DNA of 64,000 bases from Bacillus sp. N13C7 (GCF_026790065.1 NZ_JALAMO010000007.1:618829-682828), one strand, 5' to 3'. Counted from the stretch's first letter, positions 8,922 to 20,092 are shown. Numbers and translations are program-made. Notes: generated from the sequence alone by a model not told the origin.

Positions 8922-10895
8922 ATGAAAAAGCTGATAACCGCAGAAGACATCACAGCGATTGTCTCTGTGACCGATCCTCAATACGCCCCTGATGGCACCT
9001 ATGCCGCATATGTGAAGTCACAAGTAAACCAAGAGAAAGATGCATATACATCAAATATATGGATCTATGAAACAAAAACGGGCGGGTCTGTTCCATGGAC
9101 ACATGGAGAAAAGCGAAGCACCGACCCAAGATGGTCTCCGGACGGGCGAACGCTTGCCTTTATTTCTGATCGTGAGGGCGATACAGCACAGCTGTATATC
9201 ATGAGCGCTGAAGGCGGAGAAGCGAGAAAACTGACTGAAATCCCGTATGGCGTATCAAAGCCGCTGTGGTCTCCGGATGGTGAGTCGGTGCTTGTCACTG
9301 TCAGTTTGGGAGAGGGGGAAAGGATTGATGACCGAGAAAAAACGGAGCCGGACAGTTTTGAACCTGTTGAAGTGCAAGGCCTCTCCTATAAACGGGACGG
9401 CAAAGGGCTGACGAGAGGTGCGTATGCCCAGCTTGTGCTTGTCAGCGTGAAGTCTGGTAAGGTGAAGCAGCTGACAAATCACAAAGCCGATCATGGCGAC
9501 CCTGCTTTTTCTCCTGACGGCAAATCGCTTGTTTTCTCAGCTAATTTGACTGAGACGAATGATGCCAGCAAGCCGTATGATGTGTATATAATGTCGCTGG
9601 AGTCTGGAGATCTTAAGCAGATTACACCTCATCGCGGCTCATTCGGACCAAGCTCATTTTCACCGGACGGAAGATATCTTGCTTTGCTTGGGAATGAAAA
9701 GGAATATAAGAATGCAACGCTCGCAAAGGCGTGGCTCTATGATATCGAACAAGACCGCCTCACATGTCTGACAGAGATGCTGGACGTTCATTTAGCGGAT
9801 GCGCTGATTGGAGATTCTTTGATCGGAGGTGCCGAACAGCGCCCGATTTGGACGAAAGACTGCCAAGGGTTTTATGTTATCGGCACAGATCAAGGAAGCA
9901 CGGGAATCTATTATATTTCGATTGAAGGCCTTGTGTATCCGATTCGTCTCGAAAAAGAGTACATCAATAGCTTTTCCATTTCACCTGACGAACAACACTT
10001 TATTGCCAGTGTGACAAAACCGGACAGACCGAGTGAGCTATACAGCATCCCGCTTGGGCAGGAAGAGGAACGGCTGACTGGCGCGAATGACAAGTTTGTC
10101 GATGAGCATACGATTTCAATACCTGAAGATATTCAATTTGTCACAGAAGACGGAGTGACGGTGAACGGCTGGCTGATGAAGCCTGCACAGTCGGAAGGTG
10201 AGGCATCATATCCTCTTATTCTCAACATACACGGCGGTCCGCATATGATGTACGGGCATACATATTTTCATGAATTTCAAGTGCTGGCGGCCAAAGGATA
10301 CGCGGTCGTTTATATCAACCCGAGAGGAAGCCACGGCTATGGGCAGGAATTTGTGAATGCCGTCAGAGGAGATTATGGAGGAAAGGACTATGATGATGTG
10401 ATGCAGGCTGTGGACGAGGCTATCAAACGAGATCCGCAGATTGATCCAAAGCGGCTCGGTGTCACGGGCGGAAGCTACGGAGGCTTTATGACCAACTGGA
10501 TCGTTGGGCAGACGAACCGCTTTAAAGCTGCCGTCACCCAGCGCTCGATATCAAATTGGATCAGCTTTCACGGCGTCAGTGATATCGGCTATTTCTTCAC
10601 AGACTGGCAGCTTGAGCATGATGTGTTTGAAGACACAGAAAAGCTCTGGGACCGCTCCCCTATAAAGTACGCAGCAAACGTTGAGACACCGCTTTTAATT
10701 CTGCATGGCGAGCGAGATGACCGGTGCCCGATCGAGCAGGCCGAGCAGCTGTTTATTGCCTTGAAGAAAATGGGCAAGGAAACCATGTTCGTCCGTTTTC
10801 CGAAAGCGTCGCACAATTTATCACGCAGCGGCCACCCGGGACAGCGGATCAAGCGTTTGAATTATATCAGCTCATGGTTTGACAACTATCTCTAA
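8922..10895 (+). CDS. yuxL: S9 family prolyl oligopeptidase/acylaminoacyl peptidase YuxL
   Basis: A 657-residue cytoplasmic serine peptidase. The N-terminal ~390 residues form a beta-propeller with recurrent WSPDG/FSPDG repeats. The C-terminal alpha/beta hydrolase domain has oxyanion-region HGGP, nucleophile S518 in GGSYGG, acid in HGERDDRCP and histidine in KASHNLS. The propeller usually restricts access to short peptides. The start ATG 8922 lies 8 bases after AAGGAGG (8907-8913); the earlier ATG at 8916 is too close to it. Monocistronic, with a bidirectional terminator shared with yutI. Natural substrates are unknown. Confidence 0.93.
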   Translation: MKKLITAEDITAIVSVTDPQYAPDGTYAAYVKSQVNQEKDAYTSNIWIYETKTGGSVPWTHGEKRSTDPRWSPDGRTLAFISDREGDTAQLYIMSAEGGEARKLTEIPYGVSKPLWSPDGESVLVTVSLGEGERIDDREKTEPDSFEPVEVQGLSYKRDGKGLTRGAYAQLVLVSVKSGKVKQLTNHKADHGDPAFSPDGKSLVFSANLTETNDASKPYDVYIMSLESGDLKQITPHRGSFGPSSFSPDGRYLALLGNEKEYKNATLAKAWLYDIEQDRLTCLTEMLDVHLADALIGDSLIGGAEQRPIWTKDCQGFYVIGTDQGSTGIYYISIEGLVYPIRLEKEYINSFSISPDEQHFIASVTKPDRPSELYSIPLGQEEERLTGANDKFVDEHTISIPEDIQFVTEDGVTVNGWLMKPAQSEGEASYPLILNIHGGPHMMYGHTYFHEFQVLAAKGYAVVYINPRGSHGYGQEFVNAVRGDYGGKDYDDVMQAVDEAIKRDPQIDPKRLGVTGGSYGGFMTNWIVGQTNRFKAAVTQRSISNWISFHGVSDIGYFFTDWQLEHDVFEDTEKLWDRSPIKYAANVETPLLILHGERDDRCPIEQAEQLFIALKKMGKETMFVRFPKASHNLSRSGHPGQRIKRLNYISSWFDNYL

Positions 10896-10897
10896 TA

Positions 10898-10938
10898 AAA
10901 AAGCCAGGCTGATCAAATTTCAGCCTGGCTGCTTTATT
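10898..10938. terminator. Bidirectional terminator between yuxL and yutI
   Basis: Eleven-bp stem AGCCAGGCTGA/TCAGCCTGGCT (10902-10930) with A-rich and T-rich flanks; it overlaps the yutI stop codon. Confidence 0.8.
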
Positions 10939-11173
10939 AAAAGACTTGTTCTACTTCAACGACACCCGGCACTTCTTCAAGAAGAGCGCGTTCAATTCCG
11001 GCTTTCAGCGTAATTGTTGAACTTGGGCAGCTGCCGCATGCGCCTAGTAGGCGAAGCTTAACGATACCTTCATCTACATCTACAAGTTCACAGTCACCGC
11101 CGTCACGAAGTAAAAACGGACGAAGTTTGTCCAGTACTTCCTGCACCTGTTCTTTCATTTCAACTTCAGTCAT
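10937..11173 (-). CDS. yutI: NifU C-terminal domain protein YutI (Fe-S cluster carrier)
   Basis: A 78-residue Nfu-type domain with the conserved C-x2-C in GACGSCPSS, the site that binds a [4Fe-4S] cluster at a dimer interface in this family. It lacks the A-type or IscU parts of larger NifU proteins. The frame stays open upstream to 11272, but ATG 11173 directly follows a good site (GAAAGGAGCG), so the shorter form is more likely. Presumed role: delivering Fe-S clusters to apoproteins. It sits in a neighbourhood with lipA and yutM. Confidence 0.9.
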   Translation of the reverse strand: MTEVEMKEQVQEVLDKLRPFLLRDGGDCELVDVDEGIVKLRLLGACGSCPSSTITLKAGIERALLEEVPGVVEVEQVF

Positions 11174-11372
11174 GACATTCGCTCCTTTCGTCATCATAAA
11201 ACCATTATATTCAGTGTAACAATAAAAATCTATTGTTTGGTTTGCAAAGTTGCTTTCCCTATTATAGCACATTCAGACTTGAACACAAAAACGGTTTTTT
11301 TCTATAAAAATGTGTATTCGCTCTGTATACTGAAAAGAAAGGACTTACATAGGGAGAAGGGGGCGTTTATCA

Positions 11373-11699
11373 GTGACGAAACCAGTCATGCTTAGCATAT
11401 ACGGGGCAGAAGCCGTTTGTGCAAGCTGTGTCAATATGCCGACAGCTAAGGATACATACGAATGGCTTGAGGCTGCGCTCAAAAGAAAATATCCAAATCA
11501 GCCTTTTTTGATGCAATATATCGATATTTATGAGCCGCCTGACAATGAACATGCGAAAGAGCTTGCAGAAAAAATCAGAAATGACGAGTATTTTTATCCG
11601 CTTGTGCTCGTAGAAGACAAAATTGTCGGTGAAGGCAATCCAAAATTAAAAGATGTTTATGAGGCAATGGAGAAGCATGGGTATACAGAAAACCGCTGA
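11373..11699 (+). CDS. yuzD: YuzD, DUF1462 thioredoxin-like small protein
   Basis: A 108-residue protein recognised as B. subtilis YuzD. An early C-x2-C (VCASC) after a beta strand, and a thioredoxin-like alternation, suggest a redox or metal-binding fold; the function is unknown. GTG at 11373 is preceded by GGGAGAAGGGGGCG. It is followed at once by a hairpin that also serves yutJ on the opposite strand. Confidence 0.85.
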   Translation: MTKPVMLSIYGAEAVCASCVNMPTAKDTYEWLEAALKRKYPNQPFLMQYIDIYEPPDNEHAKELAEKIRNDEYFYPLVLVEDKIVGEGNPKLKDVYEAMEKHGYTENR

Positions 11700-11716
11700 T
11701 GTGATCAGCGGTTCTT
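11690..11716. terminator. Bidirectional terminator between yuzD and yutJ
   Basis: Stem ACCGCTGA/TCAGCGGT with a TGTGA loop, A-rich on the left and TTCTTCT on the right. The T tract is imperfect. Confidence 0.65.
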
Positions 11717-11724
11717 CTCTATCA

Positions 11725-12792
11725 TTACCCGTTATGGTGTTTGTACATCCACAGCAAGCCGGATTTCAGCATACGCGGAACACGGCCGATCAGCGGTCGA
11801 TCAGCAACAAGACCAAAGCCGGCTTTTTTTCCGAGTGAACCGAGAACGCCTTTTAGCTTGAACTCAGGCATTGATTCCGGAAGGGCTTCTCCATTCCAGC
11901 GTTTTTGCAAGATTTGGACAATCTGCTCTGCTTGAGCCTCTGCCAGCTGGGCGCTCGGTGCATGAGGAAGGCTCGCGCAGTCGCCGACTACGTACAGATG
12001 TTCATCACCAGGAAGATTGTGATGAGGCGTTAATACGACACGCCCTTGTGCATCCTTCTCCACATCTAAGTCCCTGACGACTTTGTTTGGCTGGATGCCG
12101 GCTGTCCACACGATGGCGTCTGCAGAAATCGGATCATCGTGATTATACACAACGCCTTCTTCTACTTTTGTGATATTTGCCCTGTTAATAATGCGGACAC
12201 CGTGCTCTTCGAACCATTTTTGCACATATTTGCTCAAACGTTCGGGAAAGCTTGATAAAATGAGATTGCCGCGGTCGAACAAGATAATGTTCAGGTCATC
12301 ACGGCTTTCTCTCAATTCACTTGCAAGCTCAACGCCGCTTAAGCCCGCTCCGACAATGGCGACAGTAGCATTAGCGCTTAGGTTATTCAGCTTTTGGTAG
12401 GTTTCACGGGACTGGTCGATGGTTTGAATGCTATAGGTGAATTCAGGCGCTCCCGGCACATTGTGGTATTTATCCTCACAGCCGAGCCCGATCACGGCGT
12501 CATCGTAAGAAATCGGTTCACGATCATGGAACAGCACTTGTTTTTGTGCAATATCAATTGAGGAGATATCACCGTACTGGATATCCAGGCGAGGGTGCTC
12601 TGGAAATGACACTCTGATATGATGGTCAGAAATTGTGCCTGCGGCAAGGGCATAATATTCTGTTTTCAGGCAGTGATAAGGATTTCTGTCAATTAACGTG
12701 ATTGAAACATCTTCAGGCAGCTGGTTTGGCAATAAGCGATGAAGAACACGCATGTTCCCGTAACCTCCGCCGATCAAGACCAATTTTTTCAT
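11725..12792 (-). CDS. yutJ: NADH dehydrogenase-like flavoprotein YutJ
   Basis: A 355-residue two-dinucleotide-binding flavoprotein of the NDH-2 type. The FAD motif is at the N-terminus (LIGGGYGNMRVL), a second GxGxxG lies in VAIVGAGLSGVELASEL, and the FAD-contacting motif is LYVVGDCASLP. It resembles YumB in this window and Ndh elsewhere, but is shorter at the C-terminus. It may oxidise NAD(P)H and pass electrons to quinone or another acceptor; activity is not shown. The start at 12792 has AAAGGGG upstream. Confidence 0.88.
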   Translation of the reverse strand: MKKLVLIGGGYGNMRVLHRLLPNQLPEDVSITLIDRNPYHCLKTEYYALAAGTISDHHIRVSFPEHPRLDIQYGDISSIDIAQKQVLFHDREPISYDDAVIGLGCEDKYHNVPGAPEFTYSIQTIDQSRETYQKLNNLSANATVAIVGAGLSGVELASELRESRDDLNIILFDRGNLILSSFPERLSKYVQKWFEEHGVRIINRANITKVEEGVVYNHDDPISADAIVWTAGIQPNKVVRDLDVEKDAQGRVVLTPHHNLPGDEHLYVVGDCASLPHAPSAQLAEAQAEQIVQILQKRWNGEALPESMPEFKLKGVLGSLGKKAGFGLVADRPLIGRVPRMLKSGLLWMYKHHNG

Positions 12793-13001
12793 TTGAATTC
12801 CCCTTTAATCCGAAGAGTATGATAGACACATTGAAGAAACTACGAACTATGTAAAATAACATCTAGAATTATATCGAATTTGATCTAAAATCACAATAAT
12901 AGATTCAAAATAACCTACAAATTAGCTTCAAATTGCAAAATAGTAAAACGTTATTAAGAAAATGATATGTTACGATAATAAATTTCGATAAATCTGTGTC
13001 T

Positions 13002-13030
13002 TTGACGAATCATGTAAAATTCGCGATAAT
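13002..13030 (+). promoter_or_regulatory. SigA promoter of yuzB
   Basis: TTGACG (13002-13007), 17-bp spacer, GATAAT (13025-13030), 23 bases before the yuzB start codon. The 261-bp yutJ-yuzB gap is otherwise AT-rich with no further gene seen. Confidence 0.7.
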
Positions 13031-13053
13031 GGACATATGTGAGGTGAAACCGC

Positions 13054-13290
13054 ATGAATCCAATGATTGAATTTTGTGTCAGCAATTTGGCTCACGGCTC
13101 TCAGGAAGCCCGGGCGATTTTGGAGAAAGATCCCAACTTGGATGTCCTCGAATACGGCTGCTTAAGCTACTGCGGGACATGCATGGAATCGCTCTTCGCT
13201 CTGGTAAACGGAGAAGTTGTCATGGGTGAAACGCCTGCTGAGCTTGTTGAGAATATATATACCTTTATTGAAGAAAACCCAATGTTTTAA
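13054..13290 (+). CDS. yuzB: YuzB, DUF1450 / UPF0349 small cysteine protein
   Basis: A soluble protein of 78 residues with an N-terminal cysteine (EFCVSN) and a CLSYCGTC cluster in the middle, so four cysteines could bind a metal or Fe-S cluster. It is recognised as the UPF0349/YuzB family of unknown function. ATG at 13054 is preceded by GAGGTGAAA. It is transcribed alone between a SigA promoter and a strong terminator, and is divergent from the flavoprotein gene yutJ. Confidence 0.87.
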   Translation: MNPMIEFCVSNLAHGSQEARAILEKDPNLDVLEYGCLSYCGTCMESLFALVNGEVVMGETPAELVENIYTFIEENPMF

Positions 13291-13292
13291 TG

Positions 13293-13318
13293 AAAAGGGC
13301 CTGTGCAGGCCCTTTTTT
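13293..13318 (+). terminator. Terminator of yuzB
   Basis: AAAAGGGCCTG/CAGGCCCTTTTTT with a two-base loop, ending in six T residues. Confidence 0.85.
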
Positions 13319-13425
13319 ATTTTGCCGTACAAAAGAACTAAAAAATGTGTAGACATCAAAAAATATTATTGTTATCGTATAAAAGATCTTTTTTAAATAA
13401 AATTTTAAGAGGTGTAGGTGTATTC

Positions 13426-14640
13426 ATGAGTGTTCTGTGGGGACTGCTGGGCGCAGTTGCGGTCATTGCTATCGCGTTTTTATTTTCAGAAAAGAAAAGC
13501 AATATTAAGATAAGAACCGTCATCGTTGGTTTATGCATACAGGTGGCGTTTGGATACATCGTGTTGAAATGGGAAGCGGGACGCGCTGTTTTTTTATGGT
13601 TTTCAAGCCGCGTACAGCTTCTGATTGATTATGCGAATGAGGGCATCAGTTTTATTTTTGGACCGCTTCTAAAAGTTGGTGACAGTCCGGCATTTGCATT
13701 AAGTGTACTGCCTGTTATCATTTTCTTCTCAGCGCTGATTGCTGTTTTATATCATTTGAAAATCATGCAGCTCATTTTCCGTGTCATTGGCGGCGGCTTG
13801 TCGAAGCTCCTTGGGACAAGCAAAACGGAATCTCTTGCAGCTGCTGCTAATATTTTTGTAGGCCAATCTGAATCTCCGTTAGTGATCAGGCCCCTTATTG
13901 CAGGACTGACGCGCTCTGAATTGTTCACGATTATGACGAGCGGTCTATCGGCTGTAGCGGGTTCAACCTTGTTTGGGTACGCGCTTCTTGGCATCCCGAT
14001 TGAATACTTGCTTGCGGCAAGCTTTATGGCTGCTCCGGCGGGTCTTGTCTTTGGTAAATTGATTATTCCCGAAACCGAAAAGCCGCAAACCGTCAAAAGC
14101 GACTTCAAAATGGATGAAGGCGAAGGCGCAGCCAATGTCATTGACGCAGCTGCAAAGGGAGCGTCAACAGGCCTGCAAATTGCCTTAAACGTTGGAGCGA
14201 TGCTGCTTGCGTTCGTTGCATTAATCGCGGTAGTAAACGGTATTCTCGGCGGGTTTTTCGGCTTGTTCGGCTTAAAAGGTGTCACATTAGAATCCATTCT
14301 CGGCTATGTGTTTTCTCCAATCGCCTTTTTGATTGGCGTGCCTTGGCATGAAGCGTTGCAGGCGGGAAGCTATATCGGCCAGAAATTGGTGCTGAATGAG
14401 TTTGTTGCTTATTCTAACTTCGGTCCGCACATTGGCGAGTTTTCTAAAAAAACCGCTACCATTATCAGTTTTGCTTTATGCGGATTCGCCAATTTTTCAT
14501 CAATTGCAATTATGCTCGGTACGCTTGGCGGTTTAGCGCCGAGCCGCCGTTCAGATATCGCGCGCCTCGGCCTGAAGGCTGTCCTTGCGGGAACATTAGC
14601 CAATCTGCTCAGCGCAGCCATTGCCGGCATGTTTATATAA
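13426..14640 (+). CDS. yutK: Concentrative nucleoside transporter YutK (CNT family)
   Basis: A 404-residue membrane protein with about eight to ten hydrophobic segments. The CNT signature region includes GQSESPLVIRPLI, matching the G-Q-x-E-[AS]-P nucleoside-binding motif, and a second gating region near NEFVAYSNFG. Predicted to be a proton- or sodium-coupled nucleoside importer. The frame opens 27 codons upstream, but ATG 13426 has AGGTG nearby and starts the hydrophobic N-terminus. B. subtilis has paralogues such as NupC. The specificity of YutK cannot be read from sequence. Confidence 0.9.
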   Translation: MSVLWGLLGAVAVIAIAFLFSEKKSNIKIRTVIVGLCIQVAFGYIVLKWEAGRAVFLWFSSRVQLLIDYANEGISFIFGPLLKVGDSPAFALSVLPVIIFFSALIAVLYHLKIMQLIFRVIGGGLSKLLGTSKTESLAAAANIFVGQSESPLVIRPLIAGLTRSELFTIMTSGLSAVAGSTLFGYALLGIPIEYLLAASFMAAPAGLVFGKLIIPETEKPQTVKSDFKMDEGEGAANVIDAAAKGASTGLQIALNVGAMLLAFVALIAVVNGILGGFFGLFGLKGVTLESILGYVFSPIAFLIGVPWHEALQAGSYIGQKLVLNEFVAYSNFGPHIGEFSKKTATIISFALCGFANFSSIAIMLGTLGGLAPSRRSDIARLGLKAVLAGTLANLLSAAIAGMFI

Positions 14641-14645
14641 ACGAT

Positions 14646-14677
14646 AAAAGCTCCTTGCGTCAGTGCAAGGAGCTTTT
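14646..14677 (+). terminator. Terminator of yutK
   Basis: Perfect 13-bp stem AAAAGCTCCTTGC/GCAAGGAGCTTTT with a 6-base loop. It ends in a short run of T. Confidence 0.8.
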
Positions 14678-14704
14678 ATGTATGAAAAACGGGGGATAAT
14701 TGTA

Positions 14705-14733
14705 TTGTGTCCGCTTATAATAGCTTTTATACT
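14705..14733 (+). promoter_or_regulatory. SigA promoter of dapF
   Basis: TTGTGT (14705-14710), 17-bp spacer, TATACT (14728-14733), 29 bases before the dapF start codon. A second -10-like TATAAT at 14716 has no partner. Confidence 0.6.
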
Positions 14734-14762
14734 AAGAAAAAGAAAAAAAGTTGGAGGCACCT

Positions 14763-15617
14763 ATGAACTCATTTCGATTTACCAAAATGCACGGACTGGG
14801 AAACAGCTATATCTATGTGAATCAATTTGAAGAACAGCTTCCAGAAGAAAAACTGTCTGAGATTGCCGTTCAGGTTTCTTCTGTATATACAGGGATCGGT
14901 TCCGACGGGATGATCTTAATATGTCCTTCAGATCAAGCGCCTGTCAAAATGCGGATTTTTAATAATGACGGGTCCGAAGGGAAAAACTGCGGCAATGGCC
15001 TGCGCTGCGTTGCAAAATACGCGTATGAGCATAAGCTGGTTGAGGAAACATCTTTTCTGATTGAAACCCTCTCCGGGCTCGTGAAAGCAGAGGTGCAAGT
15101 TGAAAACGGGAAAGTGAATGTTGTCACTGTCGACATGGGCGAGCCGCGCCTGACAAAAGCCGAGCTTCCGATGCTTGGCGGCGGGGGAGAGCATACAATC
15201 AATGAAACGATGGCATTTGGTGAAGTAGAACTAACAGGCACTGCCGTTTCAATGGGGAATCCGCATATCGTTTTTCCGATCGCTGACATTGAACAGGCAC
15301 CACTGACGACACTGGGACCAGTGATTGAGAAGGATCCGAGATTTCCGGAAGGCGTCAATGTAGAATTCGTTGAAACCGTGAACGACCATGAACTGCATTT
15401 CCGCGTCTGGGAACGGGGATCTGGCATTACCCAGGCATGCGGAACAGGCGCATGTGCGGCGGCCGTCGCCTCTGTGTTAAACGGCGTATCAAAACGAAAT
15501 CAAGACATCACAGTGCATTTAGCAGGCGGAGATTTGGTGATTAATTGGAAAGATAACGGCCATGTCATGATGACAGGACCGGCTGAAACCGTTTGTGACG
15601 GTGTCTATTTTTTGTAA
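14763..15617 (+). CDS. dapF: Diaminopimelate epimerase
   Basis: Interconverts LL- and meso-diaminopimelate for lysine and peptidoglycan. 284 residues. The two catalytic cysteines are in the family motifs [10 protein letters not shown] and [10 protein letters not shown], one per pseudo-symmetric half. The start ATG at 14763 follows TTGGAGG by 6 bases; four extra in-frame codons upstream lie across the ribosome binding site. It has its own promoter and is not co-transcribed with other lysine genes here. Formerly yutL. Confidence 0.97.
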   Translation: MNSFRFTKMHGLGNSYIYVNQFEEQLPEEKLSEIAVQVSSVYTGIGSDGMILICPSDQAPVKMRIFNNDGSEGKNCGNGLRCVAKYAYEHKLVEETSFLIETLSGLVKAEVQVENGKVNVVTVDMGEPRLTKAELPMLGGGGEHTINETMAFGEVELTGTAVSMGNPHIVFPIADIEQAPLTTLGPVIEKDPRFPEGVNVEFVETVNDHELHFRVWERGSGITQACGTGACAAAVASVLNGVSKRNQDITVHLAGGDLVINWKDNGHVMMTGPAETVCDGVYFL

Positions 15618-15627
15618 GACACCTTGT

Positions 15628-15656
15628 TTGAGAATTGAACCGATCATGTTTATAAT
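15628..15656 (+). promoter_or_regulatory. SigA promoter of yutM
   Basis: TTGAGA (15628-15633), 17-bp spacer, TATAAT (15651-15656), 40 bases before the start codon. Confidence 0.75.
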
Positions 15657-15695
15657 AAAAGAAAGCATCCGGTTTTTAAAAGGAGGTTCACAATG

Positions 15696-16058
15696 ATGGG
15701 CAACCCGGTAACAATTACAGAAGCAGCAGCTTTGCATATAAAAGATATGATGAAAGAGCATGAAGAAGAAAACGCGTTTCTGCGTGTCGGCGTCAAAGGC
15801 GGCGGCTGCAGCGGCCTTTCTTACGGCATGGGCTTTGAGCATGAAAAGGGTGAAACAGACAGTGTGTTTGATCAGCACGGCATCACTGTTCTTGTTGACA
15901 AAGAAAGCCTTGATATCATGACCGGCACCGTGATTGATTATAAGCAATCCATGCTCGGCGGCGGCTTCACCATCGACAATCCAAACGCCATCGCTTCATG
16001 CGGCTGCGGTTCTTCGTTCAGAACAGCGACGAATGCAGGTACACCAGAAGAGTGCTAA
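15696..16058 (+). CDS. yutM: A-type Fe-S carrier YutM (HesB/IscA/SufA family)
   Basis: A 120-residue A-type carrier with all three conserved cysteines: one in GGGCSGLSY and two in CGCGSSF near the C-terminus. Such proteins bind a [2Fe-2S] cluster or iron and hand clusters to client enzymes. AGGAGG (15681-15686) serves either of two adjacent ATG codons at 15693 and 15696; I use the second, giving the length I recall for B. subtilis 168. Shares its terminator with convergent guaC. Confidence 0.93.
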   Translation: MGNPVTITEAAALHIKDMMKEHEEENAFLRVGVKGGGCSGLSYGMGFEHEKGETDSVFDQHGITVLVDKESLDIMTGTVIDYKQSMLGGGFTIDNPNAIASCGCGSSFRTATNAGTPEEC

Positions 16059-16062
16059 ACAG

Positions 16063-16106
16063 AAAAAAAGCCAAGTCAAGCGGCAAACCGCTGACTTGGC
16101 TTTTTT
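16063..16106. terminator. Bidirectional terminator between yutM and guaC
   Basis: Long stem AAGCCAAGTC-AGCGG/CCGCT-GACTTGGCTT with a CAAA loop and one bulge, flanked by seven A and six T. Confidence 0.88.
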
Positions 16107-16110
16107 ATTA

Positions 16111-17091
16111 TTAATATTTATCTCCATTAAAAATGGAATTCTTTACAATCACATAATCCACATTACGGATCGCATCAAGCTTCGTTCCGCCAGCATAAGA
16201 AATAGAAGATTGAAGATCCTGTTCCATTTCAATCAGCGTATCCTTGATTGAGCCCTTATGCGGCACGTGCATTTTTTTGCCTTCTACATTTTTCTTTTCG
16301 CCTTTTTGGAATTCAGAGGCTGAGCCGAAGTACTCTTTGTAAAGCTTTCCATCTTTTTCGATCGTTTGGCCTGGTGATTCTTCGTGTCCGGCAAATAGTG
16401 AACCGATCATGACCATCGTTGCGCCAAATCGGATTGATTTTGCGATGTCGCCATGTGTGCGGATGCCGCCATCCGCGATAATCGGTTTGCTGGCTGCTTT
16501 TGCACACCAGCGCAACGCCGCTAATTGCCAGCCGCCTGTGCCGAAGCCGGTTTTGATTTTCGTAATACATACTTTTCCCGGTCCGATGCCGACTTTAGTG
16601 GCATCCGCTCCCGCATTTTCAAGCTCTCTGACCGCTTCCGGCGTTCCAACGTTGCCAGCAATGACAAAGCTGTCCGGCAAATGCTTTTTGAGGTGCTGAA
16701 TCATTTCAATGACCGCATTTGAATGACCGTGTGCAATGTCGATTGTCACGTATTCAGGGGCCAGGTTTTCTTCTGCCAGCTGGCGGACAAATTCATACTC
16801 CTCATCTTTCACTCCTACGCTGATAGAAGAGTATAACCCGCGTGCGTTCATATCTTTAATAAAATCAATTCGTGTTTCAGGCTCAAATCGGTGCATCACA
16901 TAAAAGTAGCCATTTTCGGCTAATTGAATGGCCAGCTTTTCATCTATAATCGTCTGCATATTGGCAGGAACGACGGGCAATTTAAAGGTACGTCCGCCTA
17001 AACGTACGGATGTATCACATTCTGTACGGCTATTTACAATGCATTTTGCAGGAATTAGCTGAATATCTTCGTAATCAAATACGTTTTCCAT
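16111..17091 (-). CDS. guaC: GMP reductase
   Basis: Reductively deaminates GMP to IMP using NADPH, letting guanine compounds supply adenine nucleotides. The 326 residues form a TIM barrel of the IMPDH/GMPR family; the catalytic cysteine is in [15 protein letters not shown], and the phosphate-binding parts are PIIADGGIR and [11 protein letters not shown] at 17091 follows TTAGGAGT; the in-frame GTG at 17100 is too near that site. Upstream inverted CGAAYATT-like sequences suggest PurR control. Formerly yumD. Confidence 0.95.
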   Translation of the reverse strand: MENVFDYEDIQLIPAKCIVNSRTECDTSVRLGGRTFKLPVVPANMQTIIDEKLAIQLAENGYFYVMHRFEPETRIDFIKDMNARGLYSSISVGVKDEEYEFVRQLAEENLAPEYVTIDIAHGHSNAVIEMIQHLKKHLPDSFVIAGNVGTPEAVRELENAGADATKVGIGPGKVCITKIKTGFGTGGWQLAALRWCAKAASKPIIADGGIRTHGDIAKSIRFGATMVMIGSLFAGHEESPGQTIEKDGKLYKEYFGSASEFQKGEKKNVEGKKMHVPHKGSIKDTLIEMEQDLQSSISYAGGTKLDAIRNVDYVIVKNSIFNGDKY

Positions 17092-17109
17092 GGTTTTCAC
17101 TCCTAAAAA

Positions 17110-17143
17110 CGAATATTTAAAATTATATTACATGAAATGTTCG
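17110..17143 (-). promoter_or_regulatory. Candidate PurBox pair upstream of guaC
   Basis: CGAATATT (17110-17117) and AATGTTCG (17136-17143) form an inverted pair separated by 18 bases, just upstream of the guaC ribosome binding site. PurR sites in B. subtilis are inverted CGAACAWT-like boxes about 16-17 bases apart. One half is imperfect (CGAATATT). The assignment is inference. Confidence 0.45.
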
Positions 17144-17364
17144 CCTTCTATAATGTACTCTGTTTTATTTAGGATGTCAAACATTATTATTTGCTTGCAC
17201 GTATGTACAAGTGCCGAAGCTTGTCATGCTCAGTGAGTTTGGGTATCATAGTCTTAACGAAAAGTCTTAGAGAGCGGATCAAAACGCGAATGATATACGT
17301 TCAGCAAAGCTTGGTTGTTCAGCACCAGGCTTTCTTTATGATTTGGAAAGAAGGAGCGAATGAG

Positions 17365-17505
17365 ATGACACAAAATGAAGAAAAAACACCGAAATCCCAA
17401 AAGATCCAAGACCGCATTATTATGGCAATGATCTGGATTGTCGCAGCCCTTGTGATTGCGCTTGTTCTTGGAACTGTGTTGAATTATATAAATATCTTCA
17501 AATAA
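17365..17505 (+). CDS. yuzG: YuzG, small single-pass membrane protein
   Basis: A 46-residue protein with a charged N-terminal third (TQNEEKTPKSQKIQDR) and one transmembrane helix (about 20-40). ATG at 17365 lies 9 bases after AAGGAG (17350-17355). It recalls YuzG of B. subtilis in size, position and sequence. The function is unknown. The long upstream open frame to 17191 lacks a better start signal and is rejected. Confidence 0.8.
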   Translation: MTQNEEKTPKSQKIQDRIIMAMIWIVAALVIALVLGTVLNYINIFK

Positions 17506-17541
17506 AAAAGGAGCTGTGTCGCTGACACAAGCTCCTTTTTG
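17505..17541. terminator. Bidirectional terminator between yuzG and yumC
   Basis: Stem AAAAGGAGCT-GTGTC/GACAC-AAGCTCCTTTT with a short GCT loop, A-rich and T-rich flanks. Confidence 0.87.
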
Positions 17542-18540
17542 TTATTTATTTTCAAACAGACTTGTTGAGTGAAGAGGCTGTACACGGGCTTTTGGATCCA
17601 TGTAAGCTTTCGCGTTGTTTACTGCTGTCGGTGCTTCGCCGAAGCCGCTTGCGATCAGGTTGACTTTTCCTTCGTATGTGCAAATGTCACCTGCTGCAAA
17701 GAAGCCTTCGATGTTTGTTTCCATTGTTGATTTTACGACAATAGAGTTTTTCTCGATGTCCAGACCCCAGTTTTTGATCGGGCCAAGAGATGAAACGAAA
17801 CCGTAGTTGACGATTAAGTCATCAATTTCTAAAATCTCTTTGCGGTCGCCTTTCACTTCTTCAAGCACAAGCTGTTCAATTTTGTCTTCGCCGATCAGCT
17901 CTGCAGGGACGAATGGTGTCAGGACATTAACCTTCGATGCATGAAGGTTTTCCACACTGTGTTCGTGCGCGCGGAACTTATCGCGGCGGTGAATGATGGA
18001 TACTTCTTTTGCGATTGGCTCGAGCATAAGAGCCCAGTCTACCGCTGAATCTCCTCCGCCAAGGATGGCAACGCGTCTGCCGGCGAATTTTTGCAAATCG
18101 TCAACGAAGTAATGAAGGTTTTTGCCCTCATACTGCTCGGCATTTTCAAGCTCCAGCTTTCTTGGTTTGAATGCGCCGTTTCCTGCAGTGATGATAACTG
18201 TTTTGGAGTAGTGGGTTTCTTCATTTGTCACAAGCTTAAACACACCGTCCGCTTGTTTTTCAACAGATTCAACCGCTTGCTCCAGACAAATGGTTTGGTC
18301 GAATTTCGCCATTTGCTCCTTTAGGTTGTTGATAAGCTCTTGTGCGCGGATTTTCGGGAATCCCGCTACATCGTATATATATTTCTCAGGGTATAGGGCG
18401 CTAAGCTGTCCGCCGAGCTGAGGCAGGCTTTCAATAATTTTGACGCTTGCCTGTCTCATGCCTCCGTAAAAAGCGGTGAATAAGCCGACCGGTCCCCCGC
18501 CTATAATTGTAATATCATAAACCTTTGTATCCTCTCGCAT
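17542..18540 (-). CDS. yumC: Ferredoxin/flavodoxin-NADP reductase YumC
   Basis: A 332-residue thioredoxin-reductase-like ferredoxin-NADP reductase. The FAD site is [11 protein letters not shown] at the N-terminus, the NADPH site is [10 protein letters not shown], and the C-terminal FAD contact is [12 protein letters not shown]. The C-x2-C redox pair of thioredoxin reductases is absent, as expected for this reductase type. It transfers electrons from NADPH to ferredoxin or flavodoxins in the cytoplasm. The start follows TTAGGAGGC. Confidence 0.94.
   Translation of the reverse strand: MREDTKVYDITIIGGGPVGLFTAFYGGMRQASVKIIESLPQLGGQLSALYPEKYIYDVAGFPKIRAQELINNLKEQMAKFDQTICLEQAVESVEKQADGVFKLVTNEETHYSKTVIITAGNGAFKPRKLELENAEQYEGKNLHYFVDDLQKFAGRRVAILGGGDSAVDWALMLEPIAKEVSIIHRRDKFRAHEHSVENLHASKVNVLTPFVPAELIGEDKIEQLVLEEVKGDRKEILEIDDLIVNYGFVSSLGPIKNWGLDIEKNSIVVKSTMETNIEGFFAAGDICTYEGKVNLIASGFGEAPTAVNNAKAYMDPKARVQPLHSTSLFENK

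Positions 18541-20092
<1,552 letters not shown>

Noticed and set aside
10937-11272. Longer 111-residue form of YutI
   Set aside because: ATG 11173 has a strong ribosome binding site and begins the conserved Nfu domain; the extra N-terminal 33 residues show no domain.
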